This document shows positions 8,130 to 15,236 of a stretch of DNA of 49,759 nt, one piece after another. The position numbers were made by a program, and so were the translations under genes. The first letter of the stretch is position 1. Each line of letters opens with the position of its first letter. The notes under the pieces were generated by a model. That model did no database searches. It was not told the DNA's origin and saw only the letters and a program-made list of their open reading frames with translations. The stretch spans positions 1 to 49,759 of the forward strand of contig NZ_JAUCZG010000033.1 of NCBI RefSeq assembly GCF_030373225.1, given 5' to 3'. Origin of the DNA: Hydrogenophaga sp. (GTDB lineage: Bacteria > Pseudomonadota > Gammaproteobacteria > Burkholderiales > Burkholderiaceae_C).

Positions 8130-8951
8130 ATGCAGACCCCCGGATCCATCCTGCTGCACCTCGACAGTTCTGCCCGCACGCCCGAGCGCATCAAGCTCGC
8201 GCGCCAGCTGGCCAGCGACTTCGGCGCCGAGGTGTTTGGTCAACCCTGCGTGCTGACCGCGCTGGTGCGCTACCCGTTTGCCATGGAGGGCGCTGCCGCT
8301 GCCGTCGCGATCCTGAAGGAGATGGACCAGGACTGTCGCGAGAAGATGCACACCACCTTCGTCGAGCTCGCTGGCAGCGATGGTCGACTGCATTGGTTGG
8401 AGCCGCTGGCCGACGGCCCCTGGGGCTTCGCGCGGCAGGCGCTGTATGCCGACCTGGTGATCCTGGGTCAGCACGATCCGGACGACCCTGCAGGCGGCGA
8501 ATTGCCCGCAGATTTTGTGTCCAGCCTGTTGCTGGAGAGCGGGCGGCCGGCCCTGGTCCTGCCGCGCACCGGCGTGATCGGTCCCGTGGGTCGAACCGTG
8601 CTGGTGGCGTGGAAGGAAACCCGGGAAGCGGCGCGAGCCCTGTCGGCCGCGCTGCCCTGGCTGCAACGCTCGGACAGCGTGCATGCGGTGTGCTTCGGAG
8701 AGGACGTGCAAGCGCCCTTGAATTCGCTGCGAGCCTGTTTGAAGGTGCATGGTGTGGGCCTCACCATGCACGCAGGCGGTCCTGAAGACGCAGAGGTGGG
8801 CAACCGCCTGTTGTCGATGGCGACGGACGTCGGGGCGGACCTGCTCGTGATGGGCTGTTATGGCCATGGGCGCGCGCGCGAGTGGGTGCTCGGGGGCGCC
8901 ACGCGCACGGTCCTGACAACGATGACGCTCCCCGTCCTGATGGCGCACTGA
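8130..8951 (+). CDS. Universal stress protein, two tandem Usp domains
   Basis: 273-residue cytoplasmic protein with two UspA-like folds: residues 1-140 start SILLHLDSSARTPERIKLA, and residues about 150-273 carry the usual C-terminal GCYGHGRAREWVLGGATRTV, related to the ATP-binding G-2X-G-9X-G(S/T) motif. A second ATG at 8124 is possible, but AAGGG at 8119-8123 is better spaced for 8130. An FNR-type box with a matching -10 lies upstream. Tandem Usp proteins of this sort are strongly induced by oxygen limitation in Pseudomonas and Burkholderia. The molecular role is unknown beyond nucleotide-linked stress survival. Confidence 0.88.
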   Translation: MQTPGSILLHLDSSARTPERIKLARQLASDFGAEVFGQPCVLTALVRYPFAMEGAAAAVAILKEMDQDCREKMHTTFVELAGSDGRLHWLEPLADGPWGFARQALYADLVILGQHDPDDPAGGELPADFVSSLLLESGRPALVLPRTGVIGPVGRTVLVAWKETREAARALSAALPWLQRSDSVHAVCFGEDVQAPLNSLRACLKVHGVGLTMHAGGPEDAEVGNRLLSMATDVGADLLVMGCYGHGRAREWVLGGATRTVLTTMTLPVLMAH

Positions 8952-8980
8952 ACGCCGTTGCACGGGCGCTTGCGCCTGCA

Positions 8981-9021
8981 TTGAGCACGCTCAAGCGACT
9001 GGCCTGGTGGCTCCGTAGAGT
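8981..9021 (+). promoter_or_regulatory. FNR/CRP-family box and -10 of the DHH phosphoesterase gene
   Basis: TTGAG-CACG-CTCAA at 8981-8994, a perfect dyad centred on 8987.5. TAGAGT at 9016-9021 begins 28.5 bp from the centre. The predicted transcript starts near 9028, 27 bases before the next gene. Confidence 0.75.
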
Positions 9022-9054
9022 GAGCTCCTTGCTGTCACGCTGCGGGAGAGTTTC

Positions 9055-10056
9055 ATGCCCACTCATCAGCACGGCACCCAGGTTGAGGCTGCGGCCCGTT
9101 TCGACGTGTGCAACGGCGACGCCGACGGCCTGTGCGCGGTGCGGCAGTGGCGCCTTCACGACCCGTCGGCTGCGCGACTGATCACCGGGCTCAAGCGCGA
9201 CATCGCCCTGCTGCAGCAGGTGCCCTGCGTGGCGGCCAGCGAAGTGCTGGTGTGCGACCTGTCGGTGCAGCGCAACCGCCCTGCGCTGGACCGGCTGCTC
9301 GACGCCGGCGCGCGGGTGCGCTGGTTCGATCACCACTGGAGTGCCGAGGTGCCGGTGCACGACCGGCTCGACGCCCACCTCGATTTCAGCCACGAGGTGT
9401 GCACCAGCCTGCTGGTGGACCGGTACCTGGGGGGGCGCTTCCGCGCCTGGGCCCTGGTGGGCGCCTACGGCGACGAGCTCACCGCCGTGGCCGACCGCCT
9501 GGGCGTGGCCTCGGGGCTCGGCCCGCTGCAGCGTGCGCTGCTGCGCCGCCTGGGCCTGGCCATCAACTACAACGCCTACGGCGAAGACGTCGCGGACGTG
9601 TGCATCACCCCGGCCGCGTTGTACGAGCGACTGGCGCGCCACACCTCGCCGTGGACCCTGCTGCGCGACGAGCCGGTGATCCACGACATCGAGGCCTGCC
9701 GGCGGCGCGACTTCCGCCTGGCGATGGGGATCCAGCCCCACTGGCAGAGTGCGCAGGCCCGTGTGGTGGTGCTGCCTTCGGCCGCCTGGAGCCGCCGCGT
9801 CTCGGGCTTCCTGGCCAATGCACTGGCGGCGGTGCACCCTGAACAGGCCCAGGCCGTGCTCACCGAGCGACCCGACGGCCACTACCGGGTCAGCGTGCGT
9901 GCGCCGCGCGCATCGCCCCTGGGCGCTCACCGCTTGTGCCAGGCCTTTGGTGGCAGCGGTCGGGCCGCTGCTGCCGGCATCGACGCGCTGCCGCCCGACG
10001 CGCTGGGCCCGTTCGTGAACGCCCTCTCACAGGCGCGCTGGGACGCCACAGGCTGA
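9055..10056 (+). CDS. DHH-family phosphoesterase (DHH + DHHA1 domains)
   Basis: 333-residue protein with DHH-superfamily metal motifs: NGDADG (Asp22, Asp24), the signature DHH at residues 92-94 (WFDHHWS), and a C-terminal DHHA1-like segment GGSGRAAAAG at about residues 299-308. Relatives hydrolyse phosphodiester or phosphoanhydride bonds (RecJ nuclease, nanoRNase/pAp phosphatase, c-di-AMP phosphodiesterase). This protein lacks the extra domains of RecJ and GdpP, so a small substrate such as pAp, a short oligoribonucleotide or a cyclic dinucleotide is possible. It has its own FNR-type box, placing it in the low-oxygen regulon. Substrate unknown. Confidence 0.8.
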   Translation: MPTHQHGTQVEAAARFDVCNGDADGLCAVRQWRLHDPSAARLITGLKRDIALLQQVPCVAASEVLVCDLSVQRNRPALDRLLDAGARVRWFDHHWSAEVPVHDRLDAHLDFSHEVCTSLLVDRYLGGRFRAWALVGAYGDELTAVADRLGVASGLGPLQRALLRRLGLAINYNAYGEDVADVCITPAALYERLARHTSPWTLLRDEPVIHDIEACRRRDFRLAMGIQPHWQSAQARVVVLPSAAWSRRVSGFLANALAAVHPEQAQAVLTERPDGHYRVSVRAPRASPLGAHRLCQAFGGSGRAAAAGIDALPPDALGPFVNALSQARWDATG

Positions 10057-10200
10057 TTGCAACCGTTCGAGGTGGTTCAGCAGATCCCGGATGCGCCGAC
10101 GCGCTGCAACCTCTGCCGGCGGCGGGTGGCCCCAGGCCCGCCTTTCGCGCGAACCATGTGGCCCGATGTGGGTGGCGCAGCGGACGTCTCCCGCAGGATC

Positions 10201-10218
10201 CCGGCGCGTTCGCGCCGG
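10201..10218. other. GC-rich perfect hairpin downstream of hsp20 and DHH genes
   Basis: CCGGCGCG-TT-CGCGCCGG is an 8-bp perfect stem in the 180-base gap between the convergent DHH and Hsp20 genes. No U-tract follows on either strand, so it might be a transcript-stabilising or Rho-type end structure rather than a classical terminator. Confidence 0.4.
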
Positions 10219-10236
10219 TCTCCGGGTCCCACCCAC

Positions 10237-10716
10237 TCAGGCGCCGTGCACGGGGATGCGCCGGCCGCGGTCGCGGTCCACACGCGGCATGTCGATGCGC
10301 AACACGCCGTTGCGGTAGCGGGCCTGGGTGCCTTGCGCGTCGACCGCGTGCGGCAGGCGCACATCGCGCCGGAAGCTGCCGTAGGCGCACTGCAGCAGGC
10401 GGTATCCACCGTCGCCACTCTCTTGCTCGATGTGCTTTTCGCCCGACACACTGAGCAGCTCACCGTCGATGTCGATTTGCAGGTCTTCGCGGTTCATGCC
10501 GGGCAGCTCCATGCGCACGATGATGCGGTCGTCCTCCACCCGCAGGTCGGCCGACACCAGCCCCCAGGTTGCGCCGGCCTCGCGGTCCGGCGCAGCGTCG
10601 TGGCGGAAACGCGTGAGCGCCCCGCCAGCGCGCCGACGCAGGTCACGCCAACCTTCTGCCAGCGAAGCCCAGGCGTGTTGCACGCCCTGCCGCCAGGGTG
10701 CTGTGAGCGTGTTCAT
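10237..10716 (-). CDS. Small heat shock protein, Hsp20/alpha-crystallin family
   Basis: 159-residue ATP-independent holdase. The alpha-crystallin domain spans about residues 55-150 (DRIIVRMELPGMNREDLQID, then LLSVSGEKHIE), and the C-terminal RRIPVHG supplies the IXI-type anchoring motif. The N-terminal arm is rich in Trp and Arg. It follows the second Hsp20 gene by four bases and is probably co-transcribed with it from the FNR-type box at 11257-11270. Its divergence from its neighbour suggests the two form distinct or mixed oligomers. Confidence 0.9.
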   Translation of the reverse strand: MNTLTAPWRQGVQHAWASLAEGWRDLRRRAGGALTRFRHDAAPDREAGATWGLVSADLRVEDDRIIVRMELPGMNREDLQIDIDGELLSVSGEKHIEQESGDGGYRLLQCAYGSFRRDVRLPHAVDAQGTQARYRNGVLRIDMPRVDRDRGRRIPVHGA

Positions 10717-10720
10717 GGCC

Positions 10721-11149
10721 TCACTGGACCGCAATGCGTTTGCTGGAGGTGTCGGCCTTCTTGGGCAGGGTCAACGCCAGGATGCCGTCCTGGTAGCTGG
10801 CCTGCACCTTGGCTTCATCCACCGGACAGGCCAGGGTGAAGCTGCGGCTGGCGTAGCCCTCCTGGCGTTCCTGGCGCAGCATGCGACCACCGTTGTCCTT
10901 TTCTTCCTTTTCCGTCTTCACCTCGGCGCTGATGGTGACCACGTTGCCGTCGACGCGCACATCGATGTCGTCCTTTTTCACGCCGGGAATCTCGGCCTTG
11001 ACGGCGTAGCTGCCGTTCTGCTCGGAGAGATCGATCTTGATGCGCGGCGCGGCTTCCGGCATCTCGAAGCGCCATGGGCGCATGAGCGAACGGAAGGTGT
11101 CGTCGAAGGGGTCGAGGGCGAACGGGTCAATGGTGCGAAGTTCGTTCAT
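10721..11149 (-). CDS. Small heat shock protein, Hsp20/alpha-crystallin family (class A type)
   Basis: 142-residue Hsp20 with a normal alpha-crystallin domain at about residues 38-135: IDLSEQNGSYAVKAEIPGV, a charged KTEKEEKDNGG loop and the C-terminal KRIAVQ IXI-type motif. It resembles the common proteobacterial Hsp20 of the IbpA-unrelated class. GGAG is well spaced before the ATG at 11149. It is the first gene of a two-gene hsp20 operon. A partial FNR-type box about 115 bases upstream suggests induction in low oxygen; I see no heat-shock promoter or CIRCE element. Confidence 0.92.
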   Translation of the reverse strand: MNELRTIDPFALDPFDDTFRSLMRPWRFEMPEAAPRIKIDLSEQNGSYAVKAEIPGVKKDDIDVRVDGNVVTISAEVKTEKEEKDNGGRMLRQERQEGYASRSFTLACPVDEAKVQASYQDGILALTLPKKADTSSKRIAVQ

Positions 11150-11228
11150 CGTGATGCTCCTTGAGAACAGTGAATGAGGCCTGCCTGACAGGGCCTCGTG
11201 CACCCGGCGCAACGCGGGCGCGGGAGCC

Positions 11229-11270
11229 ATGTTGCGCCGGTGACGCCCCTTCGCCATTGAGTCAACGCAA
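11229..11270 (-). promoter_or_regulatory. FNR-type box and -10 of the hsp20 pair
   Basis: Read on the minus strand, TTGCG-TTGA-CTCAA at 11270-11257 (centre 11263.5) has one perfect half-site. CAACAT at 11234-11229 starts 29.5 bp from the centre. Predicted start near 11222, with a roughly 72-base leader. Confidence 0.5.
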
Positions 11271-11310
11271 TGCAGGGACACGCAACGATGGGGGCAGCAT
11301 CAGACCCCTT

Positions 11311-11964
11311 TCAGGGGCTGATGCGAAGTTCGTTGTCGACCCGCGTGATGCCCGGCGCCGACCAGGCCGCGCCCTGGGCAGCCACCCGCTCGGCCAGCGA
11401 ATGCACCGATCCCCGCAGCACCGCGGTGGAGCCGTTGACATGCACCTCGATGCCCTTGGCCTCGCGCTCGGCCTGGCGGGTGAGGGCGTCGCGGATGCGC
11501 TTGCCGATGTTGTCCGGCGTGGTGCGGGGTTTGAGCACGATGCCGTTGTTGACACCCACCACACCGACCAGCGGGCGCACCAGGTTGGCGGCGGCCGCGC
11601 GCTGGTATTCCCAGTCCACTTCACCGCTGAGCGTGACCCAGCCCTTCTCGACCTTCACCTGAATGCGCTCGGCCGGCACCGAGCTGTGCCAGGCGAACGC
11701 CGTCTCCACCGCATGGGCGATCTCGGAGTCGCTGCGCGCGCTGCCGGCGGTCAGCTTGACCTCGATCTCCACCGCCACGGCGCGCACGCCCGCCACGCGC
11801 TGCACCACTTTCTCCACCTCGTATTTCTCCACGAAGCTGTCCAGGTGGCCGGAGAGCGTCACCACACCGTCCTTGACCGCCACGCCCACCTCGGCCGCGT
11901 TGATCGAGGGATCCCATTCGAGTTCGGCTTCCACGTCCTTCTTGAGTTGTGCGTCGGTTTTCAT
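11311..11964 (-). CDS. BON-domain protein, OsmY-like (copy 1)
   Basis: 217-residue protein with three consecutive BON domains (about residues 3-70, 77-145 and 148-216), each showing the VxVxxGxVTLxGxV pattern (VGVAVKDGVVTLSGHL, IQVKVEKGWVTLSGEV, IEVHVNGSTAVLRGSV). BON domains are thought to bind phospholipid or membrane surfaces. No signal peptide is visible, unlike periplasmic OsmY, so it is probably cytoplasmic. It is a close paralogue of the gene at 13051-13704, which has the same length and opening residues. A terminator-like hairpin lies between this gene and the FNR-type box at 12228, so it may depend on read-through or on a promoter I cannot see. Confidence 0.88.
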   Translation of the reverse strand: MKTDAQLKKDVEAELEWDPSINAAEVGVAVKDGVVTLSGHLDSFVEKYEVEKVVQRVAGVRAVAVEIEVKLTAGSARSDSEIAHAVETAFAWHSSVPAERIQVKVEKGWVTLSGEVDWEYQRAAAANLVRPLVGVVGVNNGIVLKPRTTPDNIGKRIRDALTRQAEREAKGIEVHVNGSTAVLRGSVHSLAERVAAQGAAWSAPGITRVDNELRISP

Positions 11965-12001
11965 GTTTGACCTTTCTGCTGGATCGTCAGAGGGGTTCCG
12001 G

Positions 12002-12040
12002 AAAAAAGATGGCCCGCCCTCCTTGCGGAGGGCGGGCCAT
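12002..12040 (-). terminator. Strong intrinsic terminator upstream of BON copy 1
   Basis: The 12-bp GC stem GGCCCGCCCTCC (12011-12022) / GGAGGGCGGGCC (12027-12038), extended by two A-T pairs, has a TTGC loop on the plus strand. In minus orientation it is followed by ATC and then six T residues (12007-12002). No protein-coding gene is visible just upstream of it on the minus strand. Confidence 0.8.
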
Positions 12041-12193
12041 GGTGAAGGTCCCCGGCGATGCCCTCTCGGGTGCAGCCGGTCTGAGCTTGCCTTCATCCCT
12101 CCATGGTGTGGGAAACACACCATGAAAACGCCCCCCTCAGGGGGAATCCTCACCTGGCCTTTGTGTTCCGGTTCTATCCGGACAAACAACGGC
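12002..12193 (-). ncRNA. Candidate FNR-box-controlled small RNA or attenuated leader
   Basis: The predicted start (near 12193) set by the box at 12228-12241 and the terminator at 12002-12040 define a transcript of about 190 bases. It contains two more hairpins: CATGGTGTG/CACACCATG with a 5-base loop at 12102-12124, and a C-run/G-run hairpin at 12131-12145. It could be an independent sRNA or the regulated leader of BON copy 1. A frame runs through it into BON1, but its composition is unlike BON2 and it reads across the terminator. No known RNA family recognised. Confidence 0.4.
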
Positions 12194-12199
12194 AATGCC

Positions 12200-12241
12200 A
12201 ATGTGCGCGGGCCCCGTCGCGAGCCGATTGAGCAGGCTCAA
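12200..12241 (-). promoter_or_regulatory. FNR/CRP-family box and -10 of the candidate sRNA/BON1 leader
   Basis: TTGAG-CAGG-CTCAA at 12228-12241 is a perfect dyad centred on 12234.5. On the minus strand CACATT at 12205-12200 begins 29.5 bp from the centre; it is a weak -10 match (3 of 6). Confidence 0.55.
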
Positions 12242-12281
12242 CCAAACCCCGGGTCGTGTGAAGCCCGATGCCCGGTCAGGG

Positions 12282-12518
12282 CTATGGTTTGCCGGCTTCG
12301 GGTGTTCCGGGTTCCAGGAAACCGGGCACACCCGGCTCGTCACGGGCACCGTGATCGCCGGTCTCCTCCGAGCTGGCCGGGTGCGGCAAGGCGCGTTCCA
12401 TGTCGCTCGAACTGGTGCGCTGCGGTCGCAAAGTGGCTTCGGGTGCGCCGCTGCCCGGCGCACCGGAGCCGGGCACGGGGAGGTGCTGGCGCGACGGCTG
12501 TGGTTTGCGTCTGGGCAT
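12282..12518 (-). CDS. Hypothetical small Pro/Gly/Ser-rich protein
   Basis: A 78-residue frame starting ATG at 12518, 30 bases after the GroEL-fragment stop on the same strand. The sequence is low in complexity (PGSGAPGSGAPEA, GFLEPGTPEAGKP) and predicted disordered, with no recognised domain. Position and strand suggest co-transcription with the GroEL fragment from the box at 12934. The Shine-Dalgarno is weak (GGGA 9 bases or more before the ATG). GC-rich DNA often gives such frames by chance, so it may not be a gene. Confidence 0.35.
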   Translation of the reverse strand: MPRRKPQPSRQHLPVPGSGAPGSGAPEATLRPQRTSSSDMERALPHPASSEETGDHGARDEPGVPGFLEPGTPEAGKP

Positions 12519-12548
12519 GAAGGTTTCCCGCGAGGGCAAGCGATGCGT

Positions 12549-12812
12549 TCAGAAGTTCGGCAGGGCCGCTTCGAACGGCAGGGCTTCCACCGCTTCGAGC
12601 TCGCTGCTCAGGCCGGCGCCGTCCTCCAGCTCGACCGATTTCGCCACGATGACGCCCGAGTTGACGATTGGCGGCGCGCCGAAGTCGCGCTCCAGGATGA
12701 CGGTGCGCCCACGGGGCCCCAGCGTCACCCGAACGGCTTCGGCCAGGGCATCCACCCCACGGCGGACGCGGGCGCGGGCTTCGACGCGGAACAGCAGTTG
12801 TCGAGCGGTCAT
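12549..12812 (-). CDS. GroEL/Cpn60 N-terminal fragment protein
   Basis: 87-residue product whose residues 2-65 align by eye with the first 63 residues of GroEL: RGVDALAEAVRVTLGPRGR matches GroEL RGVNVLADAVKVTLGPKGR, followed by FGAPPIVNSGVIVAKSVELED. It then stops in a short unrelated acidic/hydrophobic tail (ELEAVEALPFEAALPNF). It keeps the phosphate-contacting TLGP loop but lacks the catalytic GDGTT segment and the middle and apical domains, so it cannot fold a chaperonin ring. It has its own ATG, GAGGAG upstream and an FNR-type box with a good -10. It may be an expressed small protein modulating GroEL, or a decayed duplicate. Confidence 0.7.
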   Translation of the reverse strand: MTARQLLFRVEARARVRRGVDALAEAVRVTLGPRGRTVILERDFGAPPIVNSGVIVAKSVELEDGAGLSSELEAVEALPFEAALPNF

Positions 12813-12906
12813 GGTCGTTGCGGCTCCTCGGCAATGTTGGTGAACCTGCACACACCCCGGCCGCGGGGCCGTGGAACGGCCCCGCGGCTGGCCCACCAGC
12901 GGACAC

Positions 12907-12947
12907 AGCCTATCGCTCGCGTGTCCGGGCGTGTTGAGCACGCTCAA
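12907..12947 (-). promoter_or_regulatory. FNR/CRP-family box and -10 of the GroEL-fragment unit
   Basis: TTGAG-CACG-CTCAA at 12934-12947 (centre 12940.5) is flanked by GTG/CAC, so the dyad extends. On the minus strand TAGGCT at 12912-12907 begins 28.5 bp from the centre, predicting a start near 12900. Confidence 0.75.
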
Positions 12948-12985
12948 CACCCAGGAAGCGCCGGAGGGCCACATCGGCCGCCGCA

Positions 12986-13026
12986 TTGCGCAGACTCAAT
13001 GCACCGGAAAACCGCGCCTCAACAAT
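12986..13026 (+). promoter_or_regulatory. FNR-type box and -10 of BON copy 2
   Basis: TTGCG-CAGA-CTCAA at 12986-12999 (centre 12992.5) has one perfect half. AACAAT at 13021-13026 (4 of 6 to the -10 consensus) begins 28.5 bp from the centre. Predicted start near 13033, just ahead of the GAGGAG ribosome-binding site of the BON gene. Confidence 0.6.
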
Positions 13027-13050
13027 GGCTGGTCCGAGGAGATCCTTGTC

Positions 13051-13704
13051 ATGAAAACCGATGCACAACTCAAGAAAGATGTCGAAGCCGAACTCGAGTG
13101 GGAGCCGGCGGTGGACGCCGCCCACATCGGCGTGGCGGTGAAGGACGGCGTGGTCACGCTCACCGGCCACCTGGAGACTTTTGCCGAAAAGTACGTGGCC
13201 GAGCGCGCCGTGCGGCGCGTGGCCGGCGTGCGCGCGATCGCCGAAGAGATCGACGTGAAGCTGGCCCGCGGCCATGTGCGCAGCGACACCGATATCGCAC
13301 AGGCCATCGAAGGCGCGTTTTCGTGGCACACGCTGATACCGGCCGACCGCATCCAGCTGAAGGTCGAGCAGGGCTGGGTCACGCTCGGCGGCGAAGTCAA
13401 CTGGGATTACCAGCGCCGCGTGGCCGAGCAAACCGTGCGGCCCATCACCGGCGTGCGCGGCGTCACCAACAGCATCACGCTCAAGACCACCTCCACGCCG
13501 TCGAACATCACCGAGCGCATCGAGCAGGCGCTGAGCCGCCAGGCCGAACGCGAGGCCCGGGCCATCGAGGTGACGGTCCGTGGCAGCACGGCCACGCTGC
13601 GCGGCCAGGTGCATTCCTGGGCCGAGCGCAATGCGGCGCAGGGCGCGGCGTTCTCGGCACCGGGCATCACCACGGTGTTCAACGAACTCAAGGTCAGTGG
13701 CTGA
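13051..13704 (+). CDS. BON-domain protein, OsmY-like (copy 2)
   Basis: 217 residues with three BON domains in the same arrangement as the gene at 11311-11964 (VGVAVKDGVVTL becomes IGVAVKDGVVTL; IQLKVEQGWVTLGGEV; IEVTVRGSTATLRGQV). Both begin MKTDAQLKKDVEAELEW. No signal peptide is visible. GAGGAGA lies 7-8 bases before the ATG. The preceding FNR-type box should activate it directly. It is probably co-transcribed with the downstream PPOX-fold gene. Its likely role is membrane or lipid association under stress, as for other BON proteins; no direct evidence of ligand. Confidence 0.9.
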   Translation: MKTDAQLKKDVEAELEWEPAVDAAHIGVAVKDGVVTLTGHLETFAEKYVAERAVRRVAGVRAIAEEIDVKLARGHVRSDTDIAQAIEGAFSWHTLIPADRIQLKVEQGWVTLGGEVNWDYQRRVAEQTVRPITGVRGVTNSITLKTTSTPSNITERIEQALSRQAEREARAIEVTVRGSTATLRGQVHSWAERNAAQGAAFSAPGITTVFNELKVSG

Positions 13705-13811
13705 CATGGGACAGTTCACACCCGACCTGTGCCTGCGCCCCACACAGCGCGGCGTGCTGGCCCGGACCGTGGGCTGGCCCGCCGACTGAACCCGCCGGGA
13801 GCAAGGCCGCC

Positions 13812-14270
13812 ATGGACATCACGACCCGGGAAAAAATCCTGCTGTTGCTGGAGCAGCACCGGATCATGACGGTGGCGACACTGCGTCCGGACGGCTGGCC
13901 CCAGGCCACCACCGTGGGCTACGTGAACAAGGACCTCATCCTGTACTTCCTCTGCGGCCCGGACAGCCAGAAGGCCAGGAACCTGGCGCGGGACAATCGG
14001 CTTTCGCTCACCATCGACCACGACACACCGGAGCTGATGGCGATCACCGGGCTGTCCATGGCGGCGCGCGCCCGGGCGGTGCACGACCGGGCGGAAGCAG
14101 AAGAGGTCTTGCGCCTGATGCCACTGAAGTACCCGCAGGCCCAGGCACAGGCGCTTCCCCTGAAGATGCCGACGCCGGACGAGGTCCGCATCTTCCGTGT
14201 GACGCCTCTCGTCATCTCGGTGCTGGACTACAGCAAGGGATTCGGGCACACGGATCTGGTGGTCTGCTGA
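13812..14270 (+). CDS. Pyridoxamine 5'-phosphate oxidase-fold flavin-binding protein
   Basis: 152-residue protein with the split-barrel PPOX fold: opening ITTREKILLLLEQHRIMTVA, then TLRPDGWPQATTVGYV and LILYFLCGPDSQKARNLARD. Such small family members usually bind FMN, F420 or haem and act as reductases or general stress proteins; which applies here cannot be told. GGGAGCAAGG precedes the ATG. It follows BON copy 2 by about 107 bases with no terminator, so co-expression is likely. It is convergent with the esterase gene, the two stops being 12 bases apart. Confidence 0.82.
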   Translation: MDITTREKILLLLEQHRIMTVATLRPDGWPQATTVGYVNKDLILYFLCGPDSQKARNLARDNRLSLTIDHDTPELMAITGLSMAARARAVHDRAEAEEVLRLMPLKYPQAQAQALPLKMPTPDEVRIFRVTPLVISVLDYSKGFGHTDLVVC

Positions 14271-14282
14271 GGACGCCGCCGC

Positions 14283-15236
14283 TCAACGGGTCCACCCTGT
14301 CCTGGCCGCCACGAAGTCGGTGATTCTGTCGATCGCTCGCCCGGCCTCCGGCAAAAAGGCGGCGAGCTGGAAGGCATGGGGCACGCGGGGCCACAGCTCG
14401 ACGTCCACCTCCACCCCGGCTGCGTGGGCCTTGTCGGCCACGCGCAGCGCTTCGTCGCGCAGCATTTCGGTGCTGCCGGCCTGGATGAAGAGCGGCGGGA
14501 AACCGGTGAAGTCGGCGAAGTAGGGCGAGACGTCGGGATGGCGGTAGAGCTCGGGGTTGGGCACATAGCCCTGCCTCAGGGCCATGAGACGGGGCAGGCT
14601 GATCACGGGATCGAAACCGTGGTAACTGGTGAGGCCGGGGCTGGTCAGGGTGCAGTCCACCGCGGGGGAGAGCAGCACCGCGCAGACCGGCAACGGCTCG
14701 CGGTGGCGCAGGGCCCGGTTGAGCGTGACCAGGCTCAGCGTTGCGCCGGCCGAGTCGCCCACGAAGACGGTCTGGGCAGGCGGGCAACCATGGGACTGCG
14801 CCCAGCGCCAGGCACTTTCGCAGTCGTCGGGCGCGGCCGGAAAGGGGTGCTCGGGCGCGAGCCGGTAGTCGGGAACCAGGGCACGGGCGCGCAACTGGCG
14901 GCACAGGCGCGCGGCGAACGCGGTGTGGGCATTGGGAAACCGGAAGGCAAACGAGCCACCGTGCAGATAGAACACGTGGCGCCCGGGCAGACTCTGCGGC
15001 ACGCTCACCCAATGGGCAGGCACGCCGTCACAGTCCACCGGCTCGCGGTGCACGGAGGGATGCAGCGGGAAGCGCGCATCCAGGCGTTGGTATCGCTCGC
15101 GCAGCGCCGCCACGTCGGCAGGGTTGTTCAGGGCGCTGCCCGGGGTCAGGCGCAGGGCCAGGTTCAGGGCGTGAATGCGCCAACTGCCCGGGCCTTCCAT
15201 GGTGGCGACCCGCAGCGCTGTTGGGCTGCCGTTCAC
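14283..15236 (-). CDS. Alpha/beta hydrolase, HSL-type esterase
   Basis: 317-residue esterase of the hormone-sensitive-lipase family. The oxyanion motif YLHGGSFAF, the nucleophile GDSAG (serine) and a C-terminal VPHAFQ (histidine) with an acidic residue in the SGSTEMLRDE-like segment form the expected triad. I choose the GTG at 15236 because it overlaps the previous stop as GTGA and has AAGG 6 bases upstream; an ATG at 15200 is an alternative. It is the last gene of the usp-flavodoxin-membrane protein operon. Natural substrate unknown; carboxyl esters such as short lipids or polyester fragments are possible. Confidence 0.85.
   Translation of the reverse strand: MNGSPTALRVATMEGPGSWRIHALNLALRLTPGSALNNPADVAALRERYQRLDARFPLHPSVHREPVDCDGVPAHWVSVPQSLPGRHVFYLHGGSFAFRFPNAHTAFAARLCRQLRARALVPDYRLAPEHPFPAAPDDCESAWRWAQSHGCPPAQTVFVGDSAGATLSLVTLNRALRHREPLPVCAVLLSPAVDCTLTSPGLTSYHGFDPVISLPRLMALRQGYVPNPELYRHPDVSPYFADFTGFPPLFIQAGSTEMLRDEALRVADKAHAAGVEVDVELWPRVPHAFQLAAFLPEAGRAIDRITDFVAARTGWTR

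Noticed and set aside
11965..12201. In-frame N-terminal extension of BON copy 1
   Set aside because: The extension reads through a strong terminator, has no counterpart in BON copy 2, and is low in complexity.
12195..14270. Very long open frame on the plus strand covering the BON2 region
   Set aside because: It only arises from high GC content; the BON2 and PPOX proteins in their own frames have clear families, starts and ribosome-binding sites.
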